Assembly: GCA_027488255.1 (NCBI GenBank)
Contig: JAIYBZ010000035.1
Location: forward strand, 186,001-250,000
DNA: 64,000 nucleotides
Source of the DNA: Comamonadaceae bacterium
GTDB lineage: Bacteria > Pseudomonadota > Gammaproteobacteria > Burkholderiales > Burkholderiaceae_C
Direction: 5' to 3'
Both the position numbers and the translations under genes were made by a program. Numbering within the stretch: the first letter of the stretch is position 1; every line of letters begins with the position of its first letter. The notes beneath the pieces are model-generated. The model worked only from the letters and a program-made list of their open reading frames with translations. It searched no databases and was not told where the DNA came from. Positions 1 through 7,441 of this stretch are shown one piece after another.

Positions 1-123
1 TCGGCTCAAATTTTTCAGTTCATCGACCACGTCAAAAAACAAAAACAAAGCCAAGAAGCCCACCAACACAAAGGTCACGGCCCGGATGATTTCACCGTGC
101 AAAAGGCTGCGAACCGTTTTCAT
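1..123 (-). CDS. lptG: LPS export permease LptG, N-terminal fragment (runs off window)
   Basis: This is the first 41 codons of a minus-strand gene that continues beyond position 1. The ATG lies at 123-121 and overlaps the lptF stop codon by four bases (ATGA), the usual arrangement of the lptF-lptG pair. The visible peptide begins MKTVRSLLHGEI and then enters a hydrophobic stretch (VTFVLVGFLALFLFF), matching the first transmembrane helix of LptG. LptG pairs with LptF as the inner-membrane permease of the LptB2FG ABC transporter, which extracts lipopolysaccharide from the inner membrane and passes it to LptC and LptA. The assignment rests on position and on the N-terminus only, as the rest of the protein is outside the window. 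Confidence 0.85.
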   Translation of the reverse strand, partial: MKTVRSLLHGEIIRAVTFVLVGFLALFLFFDVVDELKNLSR

Positions 124-1229
124 GCCGATCCTTTCGCCGGTTTGTGACGCCGGGGCAGCAAGGACCGCCATGACCAATTGACATGCCGCAGCGTCAACCA
201 AAGCAGCGCCAAGGCAAAGACACCGCCGTGCAGCACCAACATAAAGGGGGCAAAGCTGTAATGCCCGGTGCTGATCCAACTTTGGCCAACATTGACCATG
301 TTGTAGTAAGCCACGAAAACCAGCAGCGCCAAGCCCAAGTGGTAGCTTCTTCCCGCGCGTGGGTTGACCGCAGAGACCGCCAGCGCAATCAGCAGCAAAT
401 TGATGCCGGCAAAGCCCAAGCCCAAACGCCAAGAGAGCTCACCCCAATTTTCAGGGCTGGGGTTTTTCAACAAATCCACCGTGGCGGTATGCCGACTGGC
501 CAGTGCAGAGTCGGGCAAATTCACGTCGTCGTCGATCAGCAGTTCATAAGTTTCAAACTGGGTCAACCGGGTCTCGCCCGTTTCTCGGTTGGTCAGCCAC
601 TGCTGGCCTTTGTTGAGGATCAAGAATCGGTCGTTGCCCGTGATCTCAATGCGCCCTTGCTGAGCGGTGGTCACACTTTCGAGCTCTTTGTCTTGGCTGG
701 AGATAAAGACGTGCCGTCCAAAACGGTTGTCCGGGGTGTCTTTGTCAATAAAAAAGACCCGCTGGCCTCCGGATGATTCTTGAAACTGCCCAGGCGCCAC
801 GCGCTCGATGTCGTTGCGCTTTTCAAAACGTTGCTTGAGTTCTTGAATTTGTTGGTTGCTCCAGGGCCAAGCAAACAAAGCCAGCAAAGTCACCACCACC
901 AACAAGGGCCAAGCAAAGCGGAACAGCGGGCCAATGAACTGGCCGAGGCCTTGGCCGCTTGAAAACCAGATCACCATTTCGCTGTCTTTGTACATGCGCG
1001 ACAGCGTCGCCACGACGGTGATAAAGAGACTGAGCGTGATGATGGTGGTGAGTTGACTCAACACGCTAAACCCCATCACCAAGACCACCTCGGAGGGGTT
1101 CACGCTGCCCCGGCTGGCTTGTCCCAGGGTTCGGATCAAGATGATGGTGATCACGATGGTGACCAAGACCACCAGCGTGGCCCCAAAATTTCGAGCCAAA
1201 TCTTTGCGTAAAGAGGAATGGAATAACAT
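120..1229 (-). CDS. lptF: LPS export permease LptF
   Basis: A 369-residue YjgP/YjgQ-type permease. It begins MLFHSSLRKDLARNFGATL, typical of betaproteobacterial LptF, with two hydrophobic helices in the first 85 residues and one more near 100-120. A periplasmic beta-jellyroll region of about 150 residues follows, then three C-terminal helices from about 270 to 350. With LptG and the LptB ATPase it forms the transporter that drives LPS to the outer membrane. It is transcribed with lptG (four-base overlap) and is divergent from pepA, with only 23 bases between the two start codons. I see no Shine-Dalgarno sequence upstream of its ATG; the preceding bases are pyrimidine-rich. Family assignment is firm. 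Confidence 0.93.
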   Translation of the reverse strand: MLFHSSLRKDLARNFGATLVVLVTIVITIILIRTLGQASRGSVNPSEVVLVMGFSVLSQLTTIITLSLFITVVATLSRMYKDSEMVIWFSSGQGLGQFIGPLFRFAWPLLVVVTLLALFAWPWSNQQIQELKQRFEKRNDIERVAPGQFQESSGGQRVFFIDKDTPDNRFGRHVFISSQDKELESVTTAQQGRIEITGNDRFLILNKGQQWLTNRETGETRLTQFETYELLIDDDVNLPDSALASRHTATVDLLKNPSPENWGELSWRLGLGFAGINLLLIALAVSAVNPRAGRSYHLGLALLVFVAYYNMVNVGQSWISTGHYSFAPFMLVLHGGVFALALLWLTLRHVNWSWRSLLPRRHKPAKGSA

Positions 1230-1252
1230 TGCGGCGAAGGAAAAGCTGAATT

Positions 1253-2743
1253 ATGAACTTCGAAATCCAAAAACGCGCTTTGACCCGTGTGATTCGTGAT
1301 GATCTTGATGCTTTGGTCATTTTCTGGCCCCGCCAAGACACCGAATGGGACAGTGCCCAAGACCCGGTCTCGTCATTGGTTCGTGCCGCACTTCGGCAGG
1401 GTGACTTTGAGCACAAAGCCGGGGCTGTCTTGGCTTTGTATGCGCACGCGGGCATCAAAGCCCGGCACGTGGTGGTGGCGAGTGTGGCCGATGGAACGCC
1501 GGCCCAAGTCCGCAGTGCGCTGCAAGCGGCCTGGGCTGCCTTGAAGGCCACCAAGAGCAAACGCATCGGTTTGCACGCAGTGTCTGAACTGTCGGGGGCC
1601 TCGCTGCAAGCGGCTGTGTTGAGCTTGGCCGACGCCAGCTATTGCTACACCAGCACCTTGAGCCAAGCCAAGCCGCGCACCCTGAAACAAGTTGTTGTCA
1701 GCAGCCCTTCGGTCAATACCGAGTCGCGAACTGCGGTGGCGCAGGCCCAGGCGCTGGTCTCGGGGATCGAGGTGGCCAAAGAGTGGGCCAATCGTCCGGC
1801 CAACCATTGCACGCCTACGATGTTGGCCGAGGCCGCCAAATCCATTGCCAAGGGTGCTTCTTTCAAGTGCCAAGTGCTCGGCCCCAAAGAGGTCGCCAAA
1901 TTGGGCATGGGCGCATTTTTGGCCGTCGCGCAAGGCGCGGCAGAGCCCTTGCGCTTCATCGTCATGCATTACAACGGCGCAGCTTCCTCAGAGGCACCCG
2001 TGGTGTTGGTGGGCAAGGGCATCACCTTTGATACCGGTGGCATTTCGCTCAAACCGGCGCCCGAGATGGACGAAATGAAATACGACATGTCCGGCGCGGC
2101 CAGTGTGTTGGGGGTGTTCAAGGCTTTGTCTGAGCTCAAGCCCGCGCTCAATGTGGTGGGCTTGATTCCGGCCACAGAAAACATGCCCGATGGGCTGGCG
2201 GTCAAACCGGGTGACGTGGTGACCAGCATGAGCGGGCAGACCATCGAAATTCTCAACACCGATGCCGAAGGGCGTTTGGTTTTGTGCGATGCGCTGACCT
2301 ACGCCGAGCGCTTCAAGCCGCAGGCCGTGATCGACATCGCCACCCTCACCGGAGCGTGTGTGATTGCCCTGGGTGGCGTGCGCAGCGGCTTGTTTTCTGA
2401 CCATGACGCATTGGCCGAGGCATTGCAGCAGGCGGGTGAAGCAGCCGGTGACGGGTGCTGGCGCATGCCCTTGGATGACGCTTATGCCGAAGGCCTCAAG
2501 TCGCGCTTTGCCGATGTGGCCAACGTGGCCGGGCGGCAAGCTGGCGCGGTCACGGCGGCCAAATTTTTGCAGCGCTTTGCTGGCAAGATGGCCTGGGCGC
2601 ACCTGGACATTGCCGGCACCGCATGGCGCAGCGGCGCGGCCAAAGGGGCCACCGGTCGTCCAGTGGGCTTGTTGGTGCACTATTTGTTGTCACAAGTGGG
2701 CAAGCCGTCAAAGGGCTCAGCGGCTGCACGCCGCCGCGCTTGA
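1253..2743 (+). CDS. pepA: Cytosol (leucyl) aminopeptidase PepA
   Basis: A 496-residue M17 family leucyl aminopeptidase, which removes N-terminal residues from peptides in the cytosol using two divalent metals. The signature NTDAEGRL lies at about residues 335-342. The other expected metal ligands are visible: K255 and D260 in VGKGITFDTGG, D278 in KYDMSG, and D337/E339 in the signature. Catalytic K267 and R341 are also in place. The N-terminal 160 residues form the macro-like domain of PepA. In Escherichia coli the protein also binds DNA in Xer recombination and carAB control, but nothing here shows that role. The start is supported by AAGGA at 1237-1241. holC follows 12 bases downstream, the same pairing as in many proteobacteria. 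Confidence 0.95.
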   Translation: MNFEIQKRALTRVIRDDLDALVIFWPRQDTEWDSAQDPVSSLVRAALRQGDFEHKAGAVLALYAHAGIKARHVVVASVADGTPAQVRSALQAAWAALKATKSKRIGLHAVSELSGASLQAAVLSLADASYCYTSTLSQAKPRTLKQVVVSSPSVNTESRTAVAQAQALVSGIEVAKEWANRPANHCTPTMLAEAAKSIAKGASFKCQVLGPKEVAKLGMGAFLAVAQGAAEPLRFIVMHYNGAASSEAPVVLVGKGITFDTGGISLKPAPEMDEMKYDMSGAASVLGVFKALSELKPALNVVGLIPATENMPDGLAVKPGDVVTSMSGQTIEILNTDAEGRLVLCDALTYAERFKPQAVIDIATLTGACVIALGGVRSGLFSDHDALAEALQQAGEAAGDGCWRMPLDDAYAEGLKSRFADVANVAGRQAGAVTAAKFLQRFAGKMAWAHLDIAGTAWRSGAAKGATGRPVGLLVHYLLSQVGKPSKGSAAARRRA

Positions 2744-2755
2744 TGCCACACCACG

Positions 2756-3190
2756 ATGCCTCAGATTGAATTTCACTTCAATGCGCCAGAGCGCTTGCAT
2801 TACGTCTGCAGGTTTCTGAGAAAAGCGCACGTGCATGACTGGCGCGTTGGCGTGTTGGGCTCAGAAGCGGTTTTGCGCCAACTCGATGCGGCCTTGTGGA
2901 GTTTTTCTGAGCATGATTTTTTGCCGCATTGCACGGCCAATGACAGCCCGCACATGCAGCAGGCTTCGGCCATTTTGCTCAGTCCCGACGTCGGTCGATT
3001 GGCCGGCTGGCCCATGCTCGTGAACTTGGGCGACGACGTGCCCGAAGGCTTTGAGCAGTTTCAACGCGTGATCGAAATTGTGCCCTCCGATGACCACGGC
3101 AAAATGACCGCCCGTCAACGCTGGCGCCATTACGCGGCGCAAGGTTTTGAGTTGACGCAACATGATTTATCGAAGGTTGCAACGGCATGA
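2756..3190 (+). CDS. holC: DNA polymerase III chi subunit HolC
   Basis: A 144-residue protein of the HolC family. The chi subunit links the clamp loader to single-strand binding protein (SSB) on the lagging strand. Family features visible are the N-terminal IEFHFNAPERLHYVCRFLRK region, the central TLxxxD-like stretch LDAALWSFSEHDFLPH with a histidine, and the C-terminal IVPSDDHGKMTARQRWRHYAAQG segment. The gene lies directly after pepA, a linkage conserved widely in proteobacteria, which supports the call. Its stop overlaps the ATG of the next small gene by four bases, so the two are probably translated in a coupled way. The psi partner HolD is not in the window. Confidence 0.92.
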   Translation: MPQIEFHFNAPERLHYVCRFLRKAHVHDWRVGVLGSEAVLRQLDAALWSFSEHDFLPHCTANDSPHMQQASAILLSPDVGRLAGWPMLVNLGDDVPEGFEQFQRVIEIVPSDDHGKMTARQRWRHYAAQGFELTQHDLSKVATA

Positions 3191-3450
3191 CACAGTTTGA
3201 AAAGGGCGCAGTCCCTCCGCAGGGTGCTTCGGTGATTCCGGTGCTCAATACTTTGATTCCGGCAGACCAAATCTCACACGATTTGGCATCGGCCCTCGAT
3301 CTGCGCGATGCCGAACGCGCGGCCTTCATGGCCATGACCGAAGAGGTGAGCCAAAGTCTGCGCCCTGAATTAGAGCGATTGACCACTGAGTTGGTGCAAC
3401 GCAGCTTGCAGCAAGCTTGGCGCAGCAAATTCCGGAACTCGATTCCCTGA
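3187..3450 (+). CDS. Conserved-looking hypothetical protein, 87 aa
   Basis: A small soluble protein that I do not recognise beyond a sense that similar genes follow holC in related bacteria. It has no signal peptide, no transmembrane segment and no cysteines. The N-terminal 30 residues are proline- and hydrophobic-rich. From about residue 33 a long helical stretch follows (LASALDLRDAERAAFMAMTE and on to LERLTTELVQRSLQQAWRSK), suggesting a helical hairpin or coiled-coil adaptor. Its ATG overlaps the holC stop by four bases, so it is translationally coupled to a clamp-loader subunit. That makes a role near the replisome conceivable, but no domain shows it. The gene is probably real because of the overlap and codon use like its neighbours. 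Confidence 0.7.
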   Translation: MTQFEKGAVPPQGASVIPVLNTLIPADQISHDLASALDLRDAERAAFMAMTEEVSQSLRPELERLTTELVQRSLQQAWRSKFRNSIP

Positions 3451-3569
3451 TTAAAAACCAAATTCCCTGCAGATAGGGGCGTATTTTGGTTTTCCCTAGC
3501 GCACAAGGGGGCGGTTTTGCAGTATCTTTACGGCTTGCTTAATTGAAGCAATTAATTTTCGGAGTTTCT

Positions 3570-4736
3570 ATGAAATTTTCTGGTGTTCGTTCTTTGACTT
3601 TGGTTTCTGTGGCCGTTGCTGCAGTTGTTTTGGCAGCTTGCGGCAAAAAAGACGCCGCATCTGATGCCACCGTGATCAAAATTGGTCACGTGGGCCCTGT
3701 CAGTGGCGCTATCGCTCACTTGGGCAAAGACAACGAAAACGGTGCCCGCATGGCCATCGAAGAACTCAACGCTGCCGGTCTGAAAATCGGTGACAAGCCT
3801 GTCAAGTTCGAATTGTTGGCAGAAGACGATGCTGCTGATCCCAAGCAAGGCACTGCAGCCGCTCAGAAATTGGTCGATGCCAAAGTCAATGGCGTGATCG
3901 GTCACCTGAACTCCGGCACCACCATCCCTGCATCGCAGTTGTACAACGCTGCGGGCATTCCACAAATTTCCCCCTCTGCGACCAACCCCAAGTACACCCG
4001 TCAAGGTTATGCGGGCGCTTTCCGCGTGGTGGCTGACGACGTGCACCTCGGTGGTACTTTGGGCAAGTACGCTGTGGAAACCCTGAAGGGCAAAAACATT
4101 GCCGTGATCGATGACCGTACTGCTTACGGCCAAGGCGTGGCAGAAGAATTCAAGAAGGGCGCTACTGCTGCTGGCGGCACCATCATTGGTCACGAATTCA
4201 CCACCGACAAAGCCTCTGACTTCAACGCCATCTTGACCACCCTGAAGGCCAAAAAGCCTGACGTCGTGTTCTTCGGCGGTATGGACGCTGTGGCGGGTCC
4301 TATGTTGCGCCAGATGAAGGCTTTGGGCATCCAAGCCAAATTCTTGGGCGGTGACGGCATCTGCACTTCCGAATTGGCCAAGTTGGCTGGCGACGCCATG
4401 GCCGATGAGTCGGTTTTCTGCGCAGAAGCCGGTGGTGTGGAAGGCGAGCAAAAAGCCGGCATGGACAAGTTCCGCGCTGACTTCAAGGCCAAGTACAACG
4501 CCGATGTGCAGGTGTATGCCCCTTACGTTTATGACGCTGTCAAAGTCATGGCCACAGCCATGGTGACCGCCGGTTCTGCTGACCCAGCCAAGTACCTGCC
4601 TGCTTTGAAAGCCATCAACTACAAAGGCGTGACCGGCAACATCGCATTTGACGAAAAAGGCGACATCAAAAACGGCGCTTTGACCTTGTACACCTACAAA
4701 GGTGGCGAGCGTTCACAACTCGCAGTGGTTCGCTAA
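3570..4736 (+). CDS. Branched-chain amino acid ABC transporter substrate-binding protein (lipoprotein type)
   Basis: A 388-residue type I periplasmic binding protein of the LivK/LivJ family. The chosen ATG at 3570 has GGAG at 3561-3564; an in-frame TTG at 3543 would add nine residues but has no ribosome site. The N-terminus is a signal peptide ending in LAAC at residues 21-24, a lipobox, so the mature protein is probably a lipid-anchored binding protein rather than a free periplasmic one. The mature part starts with the family-typical VIKIGHVGPVSGAIAHLGKD and NGARMAIEELN and has the two-lobe layout. The ligand could be leucine, isoleucine, valine or another amide-type compound. No permease or ATPase genes are adjacent. 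A terminator follows directly, so it is a single-gene unit. Confidence 0.9.
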   Translation: MKFSGVRSLTLVSVAVAAVVLAACGKKDAASDATVIKIGHVGPVSGAIAHLGKDNENGARMAIEELNAAGLKIGDKPVKFELLAEDDAADPKQGTAAAQKLVDAKVNGVIGHLNSGTTIPASQLYNAAGIPQISPSATNPKYTRQGYAGAFRVVADDVHLGGTLGKYAVETLKGKNIAVIDDRTAYGQGVAEEFKKGATAAGGTIIGHEFTTDKASDFNAILTTLKAKKPDVVFFGGMDAVAGPMLRQMKALGIQAKFLGGDGICTSELAKLAGDAMADESVFCAEAGGVEGEQKAGMDKFRADFKAKYNADVQVYAPYVYDAVKVMATAMVTAGSADPAKYLPALKAINYKGVTGNIAFDEKGDIKNGALTLYTYKGGERSQLAVVR

Positions 4737-4743
4737 TCTGACA

Positions 4744-4767
4744 AGCCCCCGGTCTCGGGGGCTTTCA
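4744..4767 (+). terminator. Intrinsic terminator after the binding-protein gene
   Basis: An eight-base-pair GC-rich stem, AGCCCCCG at 4744-4751 and CGGGGGCT at 4756-4763, with a four-base loop (GTCT) and a short T run after it. It lies seven bases beyond the stop codon of the substrate-binding protein gene, so it very probably ends that transcript. Confidence 0.75.
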
Positions 4768-4804
4768 ACTCAGGGTTTTCTGGCCCTTGGTTGAAAGTTC
4801 AGAC

Positions 4805-4840
4805 GAAAAAAAGCCTGCACATGTGCAGGCTTTTTTGTTT
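4805..4840 (+). terminator. Bidirectional terminator between binding-protein gene and tRNA-Ser
   Basis: A near-perfect palindrome at 4812-4831 (AGCCTGCA on one side, TGCAGGCT on the other, centre CATG) is flanked by seven A residues on the left and six T residues on the right. It therefore works as an intrinsic terminator in either direction: as backup for the plus-strand binding-protein transcript, and as the 3' end of the minus-strand tRNA-Ser transcript, whose CCA end lies only ten bases away. Confidence 0.8.
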
Positions 4841-4931
4841 TGGCGGAGCAGGCGGGATTCGAACCCGCGGTGGGCTATTAACCCACACACGCTTTCCAGG
4901 CGTGCGACTTAAACCACTCATCCACCGCTCC
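4841..4931 (-). tRNA. tRNA-Ser (anticodon GGA)
   Basis: A 91-base type II tRNA on the minus strand. The acceptor stem pairs GGAGCGG at the 5' end with CTGCTCC at the 3' end, and the CCA is encoded at 4843-4841. The anticodon stem CACGC/GCGTG encloses the loop with GGA (plus-strand TCC at 4895-4897), which reads the serine codons UCC and UCU. The long variable arm expected of tRNA-Ser is present (GTGGGTTAATAGCCCAC), and the T arm carries GGTTCGAATCC. The discriminator base is G, as in serine tRNAs. Confidence 0.96.
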
Positions 4932-4941
4932 GAAGTCGGCT

Positions 4942-4947
4942 ATTGTA
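4942..4947 (-). promoter_or_regulatory. Probable -10 box of the tRNA-Ser promoter
   Basis: On the minus strand the sequence reads TACAAT, ten bases upstream of the first tRNA base, which is the right distance for a start a few bases before the mature 5' end. A clear -35 hexamer at 16-18 bases spacing is not visible. The rest of the gap up to 5117 contains no gene that I can support, only the direct repeats listed separately. Confidence 0.4.
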
Positions 4948-5060
4948 TCAGCGGAAATGTGCCCTTCAGCGGCAAAAACGGGTGCCACAGACATTCTGGA
5001 CCCCTGTGACTCCATTGGTTTTTTTGTGAATTCTCTGTGACGAAGGCTTGTCGGGCTTGT

Positions 5061-5102
5061 TTTGTCCTTAAACTTCGCCCCTATTTGTCTTTTTTGTCCT
5101 TT
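5061..5102 (+). repeat. Three direct repeats TTTGTCYTT upstream of the decarboxylase
   Basis: TTTGTCCTT at 5061-5069, TTTGTCTTT at 5084-5092 and TTTGTCCTT at 5094-5102 lie in the same orientation just upstream of the decarboxylase start at 5118. Their starts are 23 and 10 bases apart, close to two and one turns of the helix, which is the geometry of tandem regulator binding sites. I cannot link them to a known regulator, and a pyrimidine-rich low-complexity explanation remains possible. Confidence 0.35.
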
Positions 5103-5117
5103 TGACCAAACAAGCCC

Positions 5118-7391
5118 ATGAAATTTCGCTTTCCCATCGTCATCATCGACGAAGACTACCGCTCTGAAAACACTTCAGGTTTGGGCATTCGCGCCTTGGC
5201 CGATGCCATCGTGAGCGAGGGCTTTGAGGTGTTGGGCGTGACCAGTTATGGCGACTTGTCGCAGTTTGCGCAACAACAGAGTCGGGCCAGCGCCTTCATC
5301 TTGTCGATTGACGATGAAGAGTTTTCGCCCGGGCCCGACCTGGACCCGGCCGTCATCAGCTTGCGCGCTTTCATTGACGAAGTGCGCCGCAAAAATGCCG
5401 ATGTGCCCATTTACATCTACGGCGAAACCAAGACATCGCGCCATTTGCCCAACGACATCTTGCGTGAGTTGCATGGCTTTATCCACATGTTTGAAGACAC
5501 GCCTGAGTTTGTGGCGCGTCACATCATTCGCGAAGCCAAAAGCTATCTTGAAGGCGTTCAGCCGCCATTTTTCAAAGCGCTGTTGGACTATGCCGAAGAC
5601 GGCTCTTACTCATGGCATTGCCCCGGTCACTCGGGTGGCGTGGCGTTTTTGAAAAGCCCTGTGGGGCAGATGTACCACCAGTTTTATGGTGAAAACATGC
5701 TCCGTGCAGACGTTTGCAACGCGGTCGAAGAGTTGGGCCAGTTGTTGGACCACAACGGCGCCATCGGTGAAAGCGAGCGGAATGCGGCGCGTATTTTCAA
5801 TGCCGACCATTGCTTCTTTGTGACCAATGGCACCAGCACCTCGAACAAGATCGTTTGGCACCACGCCGTGGCGCCCGGCGACGTGGTGGTGGTAGACCGC
5901 AATTGCCACAAATCGATCTTGCACGCGATCATCATGACCGGCGCGATTCCGGTGTTCATGAAGCCCACGCGCAACCATTTCGGCATCATTGGCCCCATTC
6001 CCAAAAGCGAGTTTGAGCCCGCTGCCATCATGGCCAAGATCAAGGCCAACCCGCTGCTCAAGGGCGTTGACCCTAAAAAGGTCAAGCCTCGGGTGATGAC
6101 CTTGACGCAGTCCACTTACGACGGCGTTTTGTACAACACCGAAACCATCAAGAGCATGCTCGATGGCTATGTGGAAAATCTGCACTTCGATGAAGCTTGG
6201 TTGCCACATGCCGCCTTCCATCCGTTTTATGGCCCTTACCACGCGATGGGCAAAAAGCGGGCACGTCCCAAAGAGTCGATGGTTTACGCCACTCAATCGA
6301 TTCACAAATTGCTGGCCGGCATCAGCCAGGCCAGCCATGTCTTGGTGCAGGACGCGCAAAACACCAAGCTGGATCGGCCCTTGTTCAACGAGGCCTATTT
6401 GATGCACACCTCCACCAGCCCGCAGTACAGCATCATTGCCAGCTGCGATGTGGCTGCGGCCATGATGGAGCCGCCCGGTGGCACCGCCTTGGTGGAAGAA
6501 AGCATTGCCGAAGCCCTGGATTTCCGCCGCGCGATGCGCAAAGTGGACGACGACTATGGCAAAGACTGGTGGTTCAAAGTTTGGGGCCCCGAAAAGTTTG
6601 CCGAGGAAGGCATTGGTCGCTCAGACGATTGGATTTTGCGCAACGATCCGCGCAAAAAAGCCAGCAAATGGCACGGCTTTGGCCAGCAGTTGGCTGACGG
6701 CTTCAACATGTTGGACCCGATCAAGTCGACCATTGTCACGCCGGGTTTGAACCTCGATGGCAAGTTTGACAAGACCGGCATTCCGGCCTCGATCGTCAGC
6801 AAGTTCTTGACCGAACACGGCGTGGTGGTCGAGAAAACTGGCTTGTACAGTTTCTTCATCATGTTCACCATCGGCATCACCAAGGGCCGTTGGAACACCT
6901 TGTTGACGGCCCTTCAGCAGTTCAAGGACGAGTACGCCAAGAACCAGCCGATGTGGAAAATCATGCCGGAGTTTTGCCAAAAATACCCCCGCTACGAGCG
7001 CATGGGGCTGCGTGATTTGTGCCAACACGTGCACGAGTTGTACGCGCGTTATGACATCGCCCGTTTGACCACCGACATGTATTTGTCCGATTTGGCACCG
7101 GCCATGCGCCCCTCAGACGCTTATGCGCACATCGCGCAGCGCAAGACCGAGCGGGTGGAGATTGACCACTTGGAAGGCCGTATCACGGTGGGCTTGGTGA
7201 CACCTTATCCGCCAGGCATTCCTCTGCTGATTCCGGGCGAAGTGTTCAACAAAAAGATCGTGGATTATTTGAAGTTTGCCCGTGAGTTCAATGAAAAGTG
7301 CCCGGGCTTTGAGACCGACATCCACGGCTTGGTTGAAACCAAAGACGAAGACGGCAAGAAGCGATACTTTGCCGATTGCGTGAAAGTCTGA
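5118..7391 (+). CDS. Arginine/lysine/ornithine decarboxylase (PLP fold type I)
   Basis: A 757-residue enzyme of the biodegradative basic amino-acid decarboxylase family (AdiA, CadA, SpeF, LdcC). The N-terminal 145 residues form the response-regulator-like wing domain. The PLP domain shows SWHCPGHSGG at about 165-174, the phosphate-binding NGTSTSNK at 237-244, DEAW at 358-361 whose Asp contacts the cofactor ring, and SIHKLLAGISQAS whose K397 should form the Schiff base. The C-terminal domain ends near TVGLVTPYPPGIPLLIPGE, as in the family. The length is close to arginine decarboxylase AdiA, but the substrate cannot be fixed from sequence reading. It stands alone with no adjacent antiporter. 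The ATG at 5118 has no good ribosome site; the region upstream is pyrimidine-rich. Confidence 0.88.
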   Translation: MKFRFPIVIIDEDYRSENTSGLGIRALADAIVSEGFEVLGVTSYGDLSQFAQQQSRASAFILSIDDEEFSPGPDLDPAVISLRAFIDEVRRKNADVPIYIYGETKTSRHLPNDILRELHGFIHMFEDTPEFVARHIIREAKSYLEGVQPPFFKALLDYAEDGSYSWHCPGHSGGVAFLKSPVGQMYHQFYGENMLRADVCNAVEELGQLLDHNGAIGESERNAARIFNADHCFFVTNGTSTSNKIVWHHAVAPGDVVVVDRNCHKSILHAIIMTGAIPVFMKPTRNHFGIIGPIPKSEFEPAAIMAKIKANPLLKGVDPKKVKPRVMTLTQSTYDGVLYNTETIKSMLDGYVENLHFDEAWLPHAAFHPFYGPYHAMGKKRARPKESMVYATQSIHKLLAGISQASHVLVQDAQNTKLDRPLFNEAYLMHTSTSPQYSIIASCDVAAAMMEPPGGTALVEESIAEALDFRRAMRKVDDDYGKDWWFKVWGPEKFAEEGIGRSDDWILRNDPRKKASKWHGFGQQLADGFNMLDPIKSTIVTPGLNLDGKFDKTGIPASIVSKFLTEHGVVVEKTGLYSFFIMFTIGITKGRWNTLLTALQQFKDEYAKNQPMWKIMPEFCQKYPRYERMGLRDLCQHVHELYARYDIARLTTDMYLSDLAPAMRPSDAYAHIAQRKTERVEIDHLEGRITVGLVTPYPPGIPLLIPGEVFNKKIVDYLKFAREFNEKCPGFETDIHGLVETKDEDGKKRYFADCVKV

Positions 7392-7394
7392 AAC

Positions 7395-7422
7395 AAAAAA
7401 AGCGGCCTAGGCCGCTTTTTTT
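7395..7422 (+). terminator. Bidirectional terminator between decarboxylase gene and fabI
   Basis: The palindrome AGCGGCCTAGGCCGCT at 7401-7416 is flanked by A residues on the left and seven T residues on the right. It sits between two convergent genes and can end both transcripts. Confidence 0.85.
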
Positions 7423-7441
7423 GGGGGTGAGAGCGCGAGGC

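Noticed and set aside
4791-5009. A 72-codon frame covering the tRNA-Ser region
   Set aside because: It runs through the bidirectional terminator and the whole tRNA gene on the opposite strand. The protein-like segment is just the tRNA sequence translated.
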